From positions 1 through 8,924 of the forward strand of contig JAVCCT010000380.1 in assembly GCA_030765325.1 (NCBI GenBank): DNA of 8,924 nucleotides. Direction: 5' to 3'. The DNA is from Candidatus Stygibacter frigidus (lineage in GTDB: Bacteria > Cloacimonadota > Cloacimonadia > Cloacimonadales > TCS61). The notes under the pieces were generated by a model, which saw only the letters and a list, made by a program, of their open reading frames with translations, was not told the origin of the DNA and did not search any database. Every line of letters begins with the position of its first letter. The stretch's first letter is position 1. A program made the position numbers and the translations under genes. Shown here piece by piece: positions 1 to 4,589 of the stretch.

Positions 1-280
1 CTTTGTTTGCTAATCCGTTTTTACGTGCTACCAGTGACACTGTGACGGCATTGATGACATTTGCCTGGATTACTACATCCAGATATTGCACCTGGGCATC
101 AGTAGCCATGGCAGAAGCTTCCACAGAGTCATCAATTTCAGCTACTTTGATGCGGGAGTCTTTGATGATTTCCTGCATTGTGCTTTCCATACTGCCTTCC
201 AGCCAGCCACATTCCTGCCAGATACGCTCTATTGCCTTGAAGTCTTTTTCCCGATAATCTCTTATTACTATCTTAGTCAT
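1..280 (-). CDS. GNAT family N-acetyltransferase, N-terminal part (runs off left edge)
   Basis: The first 93 codons of a gene start at ATG 280 and stay open to the window edge, so the C-terminus is missing. The protein begins MTKIVIRDYREKDF, a typical GNAT opening strand with its acidic/aromatic helix, followed by 'IERIWQECGW'. Near the edge it has 'VTVSLVARKNGLA', which fits the acetyl-CoA pyrophosphate-binding motif A (R/Q-x-x-G-x-G/A; R86, G89, A91). The opening and the 'AVTxSLVARKxGLA' stretch resemble the Eis-like GNAT proteins that carry an SCP2-type C-terminal domain, but that part lies outside the window. Family knowledge says acetyl transfer from acetyl-CoA to an amine; the substrate cannot be told. 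A good ribosome site (AGGAGA, 8 nt upstream) lies inside the end of psuG, and the two genes overlap by 8 nt (ATGACTAA), so they are probably translationally coupled. Confidence 0.75.
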   Translation of the reverse strand, partial: MTKIVIRDYREKDFKAIERIWQECGWLEGSMESTMQEIIKDSRIKVAEIDDSVEASAMATDAQVQYLDVVIQANVINAVTVSLVARKNGLANK

Positions 281-1184
281 TATATAATTCTCCTGCTATC
301 CGGCAGGCAAGTTTTACGTTGTTTTCCACTAATTTTATATTAGTTTCCAGCGAATTACCTGCTGTGAGTTCAGTAATTTTGCTTAATAAAAAAGGTGTTA
401 CTGCTTTTCCCGTTATTTTCTTTACCTGCATCTCCACCAGCGCTTGATCAATGATAATTGACATTTCGTTCCACGGTATCTCATCTTCCACGGGCACCGG
501 ATTAGCGATCAATATCCCGCTTTTTATCCCTAATTCCATTTGTTTATGATATATTGCGCTTATCTGCCGGGTATCATCTATTCGGTTAACCTTCCAAGGG
601 GTATTAGCTGAATAGAATCCGGGAAAACTATCTGTCTGCCAGCCGAATACATTCACTCCCGCTGTTTCCAGATATTCCAGGGTCTTACCCAGATCGAGAA
701 TTGCTTTGGCTCCAGCAGAAACTACTATCACCGGAGTTTTTTGCAGCTCAGTGAGATCAGCGGAAATATCGAAGCTTTCTGACGCTCCTCGATGCACTCC
801 GCCTATGCCACCAGTAGCAAATATCCTGATCCCCGCCAGGTGACTGCAATGCATAGTTGCTGCCACGGTGGTTGCTCCCGTTTGGTTTCTCACCAGCACA
901 CTGGCAATTTCACGCGTGGATACCTTTTGCACATCTTTTGCCTGCGCCAGATATTCCAATTGCGCCTGCTCAGCACCTATCATGATCATCCCATCTAACA
1001 AAAACACGGTTGCGGGACAATATCCCTGCCTGCGCACAATGTTTTCCAGATTCGTAGCAGTCTTAAGGTTTTGCGGATATGGCATGCCATGAGCAATGAT
1101 CGTGGATTCCAGAGCAATAATGGGTATTTTTTCTCTTTTTGCCTTCTCCACTTCCGTAGAAAGGTGAATATTTCTGTTAATCAT
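273..1184 (-). CDS. psuG: Pseudouridine-5'-phosphate glycosidase PsuG
   Basis: A 303-aa cytoplasmic enzyme, close to the roughly 310 aa usual for the family. It reversibly splits the C-C glycosidic bond of pseudouridine 5'-phosphate into uracil and ribose 5-phosphate during pseudouridine salvage. Family signatures run end to end: 'ALESTIIAHGMPYP' (general acid/base Glu26), 'KVSTRE' (Lys87), 'FATGGIGGVHRGA', 'SFDISADL' (metal-binding Asp139) and 'VVSAGAKAILDLG' (Lys160, the residue that forms the Schiff-base covalent intermediate). All key residues are present, so it should be active. In many bacteria psuG sits next to or is fused with psuK, the PfkB-type pseudouridine kinase. No kinase is visible here; it could lie further left or elsewhere. 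The start lies 5 nt after the rlpA-like stop and has only a weak site (TAGG, overlapping that stop), which suggests coupled translation. Its end overlaps the acetyltransferase start by 8 nt. Confidence 0.95.
   Translation of the reverse strand: MINRNIHLSTEVEKAKREKIPIIALESTIIAHGMPYPQNLKTATNLENIVRRQGYCPATVFLLDGMIMIGAEQAQLEYLAQAKDVQKVSTREIASVLVRNQTGATTVAATMHCSHLAGIRIFATGGIGGVHRGASESFDISADLTELQKTPVIVVSAGAKAILDLGKTLEYLETAGVNVFGWQTDSFPGFYSANTPWKVNRIDDTRQISAIYHKQMELGIKSGILIANPVPVEDEIPWNEMSIIIDQALVEMQVKKITGKAVTPFLLSKITELTAGNSLETNIKLVENNVKLACRIAGELYND
289..294 (-). promoter_or_regulatory. Ribosome binding site of the GNAT gene, inside the end of psuG
   Basis: AGGAGA on the minus strand lies 8 nt before ATG 280. 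It fixes the start of the acetyltransferase even though the site and start codon lie within the last codons of psuG. Confidence 0.7.
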
Positions 1185-1189
1185 ATAGC

Positions 1190-1639
1190 CTACGGTTTTT
1201 TTATTATTTCTATCTGAAGTTTCTTCACTCCATAAGGGATCAAGCCTATCTGCTGTGCTGCTGCATATGATAGATCAAGATCACGTCCGGCAATAAAGGG
1301 ACCGCGATCATTTACTCTCACGTCCACAGATTTGCCCGTATCAGGATCAGTAACCCGCAGTTCGGTATTAAAAGGCAGTTCTTTATGGGCGCAGGTGAGT
1401 TTATACATGTCATAGGTCTCTCCACTTGATGTAGGTTTGCCGTGAAATTTATCTGCATAAAAGGAGCAGACCATCCATAATTCATCACCTTTCTCAGCTT
1501 CTGCCTGCTTGCGGGAAGTATTGGTTTTGTAATAGCCATGTTCTCTTTTATAACCACCATCTGTCTGATACATTTTGCCGGCACAGCCGCTTAAATACAG
1601 CAGAACAAGGACTATGAATATTTTGAGTAATAACTTCAT
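1190..1639 (-). CDS. RlpA-like double-psi beta-barrel lipoprotein
   Basis: A 149-aa protein with a lipoprotein signal peptide (lipobox LSGC, lipidated Cys19), so it should be anchored in a membrane facing the periplasm. Residues about 55-146 form the RlpA double-psi beta-barrel: 'SFYADKFHGKPTSSGETYDM', then 'TCAHKELPFNTELRVT', 'VRVNDRGPF' and 'GRDLDLSYAAAQQIGL'. His85 and Asp111 sit at the positions linked to lytic transglycosylase activity in Pseudomonas aeruginosa RlpA, which cuts glycan strands lacking stem peptides. Compared with enterobacterial RlpA it is short and lacks the C-terminal SPOR domain, so septal targeting by SPOR is not expected. Unusually, Cys58 and Cys83 replace the usual Ala in 'G-x-A-S-x-Y' and 'T-A-A-H'. 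The gene is second in the operon, 3 nt after the upstream lipoprotein gene and without a clear ribosome site of its own, so it probably relies on coupling. Confidence 0.9.
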   Translation of the reverse strand: MKLLLKIFIVLVLLYLSGCAGKMYQTDGGYKREHGYYKTNTSRKQAEAEKGDELWMVCSFYADKFHGKPTSSGETYDMYKLTCAHKELPFNTELRVTDPDTGKSVDVRVNDRGPFIAGRDLDLSYAAAQQIGLIPYGVKKLQIEIIKKP

Positions 1640-1642
1640 AAT

Positions 1643-2479
1643 TTAAGGAAGTAATGGCATCAGGCGTCTTCCCATACCTGTTTTGGGATCCCTGCCGCGA
1701 GGTGAATTATCAAATACTTCTATCACATTATAGATCACGCCAATAAATTGGGCATTAAAGGGACCATGGAAGTAATTATGAATTTTATTTATCCAGGTAA
1801 CCACCTGCTTTTCATAAGCAGTAAGATTGGGATCATTAGGATCAATCAGCCGGGCAATAGTTTTAAGTTTATAAGATGGAATATCCAGATATACTATAGT
1901 CGATTCCGGATTATACATCTGGTTCAGAAAGCTCTGGGTCATGAATTCAGGTTGAGAATATAGCTCCAGTGAACCTTGTTTGGTAAGATCAAAATTATCT
2001 TCCAGGTTTTCATAAAAACTTGTCAATACTGCCAGCTTTACAGTAAAATCAGCATCTACTGTAGAATCCAGAAGGGCTATCATTTCCTCCATTTTCTCTG
2101 GCTTGGGTAAAAATCCCATCCCTTTCACAGCATTATTCAAGCTGAAGCTGGCATCTGATCGCCTGTAACCGCAGGTAGCTACTATTCCGTTATGAGGTCC
2201 TGCCAGTTCTGGTCTACCTTTCTGAATATCTTCCAAAAAGCCGATCCTACGCCCCTTATTCCATTCAATAAAACTCTCTGGTAATTGCACTATCTCAAAT
2301 TCCTTCCATTTACCATCTACCAAAGCTGCCACCATTTTATCACCAGCATTAACCGGAACTACACGATCCTGACGGCAATAACCGTCATGCCATAAACTGC
2401 TGGCATCAGGCTGTTTCTGAGTGCATGAAGTAAGGGCTAATATACTGATAAGTAAAATAATATACACAATATTTTTCAT
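1643..2479 (-). CDS. Hypothetical lipoprotein, first gene of the operon
   Basis: A 278-aa protein that I do not recognise. It has a clear lipoprotein signal peptide (KN, hydrophobic stretch, lipobox LTSC; Cys19), so it is exported and lipid-anchored. The mature part has no membrane segment. It looks like a mixed alpha/beta globular domain with 'DKMVAALVDGKWKEFEIVQLP' split over two strands near residues 47-67, two further cysteines (35 and 103) that could pair, and a tryptophan/tyrosine-rich C-terminal third (about 221-255) ending in the basic stretch 'GMGRRLMPLLP'. A good ribosome site (AGGAGA, 5 nt before ATG) supports the start. It leads the operon ahead of an RlpA-like lipoprotein by only 3 nt. 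That points to an envelope or cell-wall role, but this is inference from position only. Confidence 0.8.
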   Translation of the reverse strand: MKNIVYIILLISILALTSCTQKQPDASSLWHDGYCRQDRVVPVNAGDKMVAALVDGKWKEFEIVQLPESFIEWNKGRRIGFLEDIQKGRPELAGPHNGIVATCGYRRSDASFSLNNAVKGMGFLPKPEKMEEMIALLDSTVDADFTVKLAVLTSFYENLEDNFDLTKQGSLELYSQPEFMTQSFLNQMYNPESTIVYLDIPSYKLKTIARLIDPNDPNLTAYEKQVVTWINKIHNYFHGPFNAQFIGVIYNVIEVFDNSPRGRDPKTGMGRRLMPLLP

Positions 2480-2484
2480 GAATT

Positions 2485-2490
2485 TCTCCT
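2485..2490 (-). promoter_or_regulatory. Ribosome binding site of the lipoprotein gene
   Basis: AGGAGA lies 5 nt before ATG 2479. It is the strongest ribosome site in the operon, in line with this gene being the first translated. Confidence 0.7.
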
Positions 2491-2508
2491 AAATATTTTA
2501 TTAAGCAA

Positions 2509-2536
2509 AATTTATATCCTCATCCTCTATTGTCAA
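2509..2536 (-). promoter_or_regulatory. Candidate promoter of the lipoprotein-rlpA-psuG-GNAT operon
   Basis: On the minus strand a perfect -35-like TTGACA (2536-2531) is followed after 16 nt by TAAATT (2514-2509), a 4/6 match to the -10 consensus. An overlapping TATAAA lies at 2516-2511. The site is about 30 nt upstream of the first start codon. If the organism uses a Bacteroidetes-type sigma factor (TAnnTTTG), the nearby 'TAAATTTTG' would be a near miss instead. No other promoter is evident inside the operon. Confidence 0.4.
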
Positions 2537-2600
2537 TTGAATATGGAAAAAATGACCAGATAGAATTCCGTCAACCAGTTAAGCAAGATCAAGATCGTAG

Positions 2601-2620
2601 CTTAATCTTTCCAGATTAAG
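2601..2620. repeat. Small inverted repeat (8-bp stem, 4-nt loop)
   Basis: CTTAATCT - TTCC - AGATTAAG is a perfect 8-bp dyad about 65 nt upstream of the candidate -35 of the operon. It could be an operator or a weak hairpin. It is AT-rich with no T-tract that would make it a convincing terminator. Confidence 0.35.
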
Positions 2621-2700
2621 TATTTATTCACGCTTTAATCACTAAAAAGTCCAAACTCCCAACTTTTATAGATAAAAAAAGCCCGAGTATAAGAAAAAAG

Positions 2701-2726
2701 TAAGGGAAAGTAAGGAAAAGTAAGGA
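2701..2726 (+). repeat. 10-bp tandem repeat (taaggRaaag), about 2.6 copies
   Basis: TAAGGGAAAG, TAAGGAAAAG and TAAGGA follow each other directly at 2701, 2711 and 2721, in a purine-only tract on the plus strand. It is a short low-complexity array between genes and the function is unknown. Confidence 0.5.
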
Positions 2727-2756
2727 TAATAGGAGTTCTGGGCGTATTTAGAGCAG

Positions 2757-2808
2757 GACTTCTGGGATTCGGCAGGGGATGAATAATTTAAATTGTCGTC
2801 CAGAAGTC
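2757..2808. repeat. 9-bp inverted repeat sharing the core of the 48-bp repeat
   Basis: GACTTCTGG (2757-2765) pairs perfectly with CCAGAAGTC (2800-2808), with 34 nt between. The right arm is the start of the first 48-bp repeat and the left arm an inverted partial copy. A further degenerate copy (AGTTCTGG) begins at 2734. Confidence 0.45.
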
Positions 2809-2842
2809 ACGTCCGGAGTACCGTTCATAACTCCTGACTTAG
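2795..2842. repeat. 48-bp dispersed repeat, copy 1
   Basis: Begins GTCGTCCAGAAGTCACGTCC and ends CTCCTGACTTAG. It matches the copy at 2978-3025 at 46 of 48 positions. Within it, 'CAGAAGT' and 'ACTCCTG' form an imperfect terminal dyad that is perfect in copy 2. Confidence 0.85.
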
Positions 2843-2868
2843 ATGGGATGTATTTCTTTTTTTTTTAG

Positions 2869-2895
2869 TTCGTCTTGTTCGTTTTGTTCGTTGCT
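2869..2895 (+). repeat. 9-bp tandem repeat (ttcgtYttg), three units
   Basis: TTCGTCTTG, TTCGTTTTG and TTCGTTGCT lie head to tail at 2869, 2878 and 2887, directly after a run of ten T. It is a degenerate micro-array outside any gene. Confidence 0.5.
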
Positions 2896-2923
2896 CAAAA
2901 CCTCTTTGCTTTTACATTACATT

Positions 2924-2959
2924 ATCTGTGTAGATCAGTGTAATCGTTGGCATCAGTGT
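2924..2959 (+). repeat. ATCWGTGT motifs, three spaced copies
   Basis: ATCTGTGT (2924-2931), ATCAGTGT (2934-2941) and ATCAGTGT (2952-2959) lie at 10- and 18-nt intervals. On the minus strand they read ACACTGAT / ACACAGAT. Similar 'attacactgatctacacagat' strings recur between genes in some environmental genomes; I recall this only loosely and cannot check it. Confidence 0.35.
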
Positions 2960-2977
2960 TCTATTTAAGATTATGCT

Positions 2978-3025
2978 GTCGTCCAGAAGTCACATCCGGA
3001 GTACCGTTCATAACTTCTGACTTAG
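2978..3025. repeat. 48-bp dispersed repeat, copy 2
   Basis: Differs from copy 1 at two positions (A for G at 2994, T for C at 3015). Here the terminal dyad CAGAAGT...ACTTCTG is a perfect 7 bp. On the minus strand both copies contain ATG followed by the same 11 codons (NGTPDVTSGRQ), after which the frames diverge and stop, so a real peptide is doubtful. Confidence 0.85.
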
Positions 3026-3043
3026 GGGGGATTATTCCTTATT

Positions 3044-3072
3044 AAAAAGACCGGACAGTTTCCTGTCCGGTC
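3044..3072 (-). terminator. Intrinsic terminator of the C25 peptidase gene
   Basis: A perfect 10-bp GC-rich stem, GACCGGACAG (3049-3058) with CTGTCCGGTC (3063-3072), encloses a 4-nt loop. On the minus strand it is followed by TTTTT. It starts about 32 nt after the stop codon at 3105 and cleanly separates this gene from the downstream operon. Confidence 0.9.
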
Positions 3073-3104
3073 GGTTTATTTCTTTGGAAAGAAAGAAATT
3101 AAAT

Positions 3105-4589
3105 CTATTTCAGCAGCAGCATGCGTTGAATGCCGCAAGTTTTTTTATCTACCTGCAATCTATAGAAATATACTCCGGAAGCCACAGTTTTACCGGCTTT
3201 ATCTTTGCCATCCCATACTACGCTTTGTATCCCGTCTCCCGTCTCCCGTTTCCCGTCATCAATTTTGAATGAACGCACCTGCTGTCCCTTTATATTGTAG
3301 ATATTGATCTCTGAGTTCTCTGAGCCTTCTGCGCTAAAGAATGAAATAGTCGTGGTGGGATTAAAGGGATTAGGGTAATTAGGCAGCAGGACATTACCAG
3401 CAGGTATCACTTCTGCTACATCATTATCAGTAAGCTGATTATCACCATAATATCCGGTGCGGCAGAGATTACCGCGATAGGTTGACCAGGGGGCTTCTGA
3501 GCCTTTGCGCAGCTTGCTGTCTATCACTATCACGCGATTACTGGTGCTGAACACTATCTCATAATCAAGGTCATTATCCAGATCAGCTATTGATGCCGGG
3601 TAATTACTATTATAATTTATGGGAACTGGTGAAAAGTCTATCTCAGTCCCATCATTATTATAGACATAAACGGTATTTGTGGCAGAAAACCAGATCAGGT
3701 CAATACCACCCGTATTATCAATATCAACTGCCAATGGCGGTTGAGAAATGGAGCATCCAATATCCACTGACCAGCCGGGAAGATCAGTTCCATCCTGCTG
3801 GCAGATATAAACGGCTCCGAAGGCAGTAGTAAAAGCCAGTTCCAACTCACCATCTTCATCAAAATCTGCGGCTATCGGGGCTGAAACGATATTGGCTTCC
3901 AATTGCTTATCAGTGATAATTTCACCAGTAGGAGAAATCACCAGTAATCTGCCGTCCATTGTGCCCAAAGCCAGATTATGATTATCCAGAATAGTAGCTC
4001 CACTGCTGGGATTGCTGCCTAAATCTACAGGAAATCCATCAATCTCCTGACCGTTATATTTTATAAGATGAAGCTGTCCGTCCAAACAGGCTAATGCTAT
4101 TTCTGTTCCGCCATCTCCATTCATATCCGCCGCTGCCATTTCCTGAAAACTTAGCACGCCTAATGATAGTGGAAAGCCATTTTCCAGTTCACCATTTTCA
4201 TCTAAAACTATTAATTCTCCATCAATGCCATAACTAACGGTTTCCAGAAGTCCATCTCCATCCATATCAGTAAGCACAGGTGTGAGTAACTGATCTGCAT
4301 CATGCTGATATACATAAGCAAGCGAACCATCCAGATTACGGGCATAAATATTCCCGGCGCGGGTAGCCAGCACAATTTCATTTTCGCCATCAGCATCCAC
4401 ATCACCCAAAGCTGTCTGGTTCTGAATTGTTTCTCCGGTTGCCCAGGTGAAACCATCCATCTCTTCAGCCAGCAGGTTAATGCCATACATATCTCCATCC
4501 ATGGTGGTGGATAATATATCAAACTGTCCATCACCATCAAGATCAGTGATGATAGGTGTCACGCTCAGGCATTCTGCCAGAAACCAGGG
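3105..4589 (-). CDS. C25 peptidase, C-terminal part: beta-propeller and FlgD-like/Por sorting tail
   Basis: These 494 codons complete the C25 peptidase in another frame. The frame is open back to an ATG at 4727, but residues before Pro (codon at 4589) look like out-of-frame peptidase sequence. First come eight propeller-like units of about 45-50 residues. Seven carry an FG-GAP/VCBS-type acidic loop (DLDGDGQFD, DVDADGENE, DMDGDGLLE, DMNGDGGTE, DFDEDGELE, DIDNTGGID, DLDNDLDYE); the fifth is degenerate (LDNHNLALG). Such loops often bind Ca2+. The propeller ends with 'PWSTYRGNLCRTGYYG'. The last 90 residues are the FlgD-Ig-like tail (NYPNPFNPTTTISF, 'INIYNIKGQQVRSF', 'ASGVYFYRLQ', ending RMLLLK), the signal known from type IX secretion. 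A 7-bp tandem repeat (3230-3257) adds about four residues to this tail. It has no signal peptide or convincing ribosome site of its own, so it is not an independent gene. Confidence 0.85.
   Translation of the reverse strand, partial: PWFLAECLSVTPIITDLDGDGQFDILSTTMDGDMYGINLLAEEMDGFTWATGETIQNQTALGDVDADGENEIVLATRAGNIYARNLDGSLAYVYQHDADQLLTPVLTDMDGDGLLETVSYGIDGELIVLDENGELENGFPLSLGVLSFQEMAAADMNGDGGTEIALACLDGQLHLIKYNGQEIDGFPVDLGSNPSSGATILDNHNLALGTMDGRLLVISPTGEIITDKQLEANIVSAPIAADFDEDGELELAFTTAFGAVYICQQDGTDLPGWSVDIGCSISQPPLAVDIDNTGGIDLIWFSATNTVYVYNNDGTEIDFSPVPINYNSNYPASIADLDNDLDYEIVFSTSNRVIVIDSKLRKGSEAPWSTYRGNLCRTGYYGDNQLTDNDVAEVIPAGNVLLPNYPNPFNPTTTISFFSAEGSENSEINIYNIKGQQVRSFKIDDGKRETGDGIQSVVWDGKDKAGKTVASGVYFYRLQVDKKTCGIQRMLLLK
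3230..3257. repeat. 7-bp tandem repeat (tcccgtc), four copies, inside the sorting tail
   Basis: TCCCGTC, TCCCGTC, TCCCGTT, TCCCGTC lie head to tail. On the coding strand they read as the start of 'DGKRETGDGIQ', between two beta-strands of the FlgD-like domain. The unit is not a multiple of three, so gain or loss of one copy would shift the frame before the last 40 residues. The present count keeps the frame. Confidence 0.8.

Larger units (their letters stand above)
2480..3104. other. Repeat-rich intergenic region without a supported gene
   Basis: About 625 bases separate the C25 peptidase gene from the operon. No ORF here shows protein-like features. The stretch holds the terminator of the peptidase gene, two copies of a 48-bp repeat, a 10-bp and a 9-bp tandem array, a run of ten T (2857-2866), ATCWGTGT motifs, a small dyad and the operon promoter. 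Confidence 0.7.

Noticed and set aside
3..343. Plus-strand ORFs of 84 and 85 codons near the left edge
   Set aside because: They lie opposite the acetyltransferase gene, which has GNAT motifs and a good ribosome site; the plus-strand products show no recognisable protein features.
2795..3025. CRISPR array
   Set aside because: Only two repeat copies, 183 bp apart, with further repeats between; no regular spacers and no cas genes.
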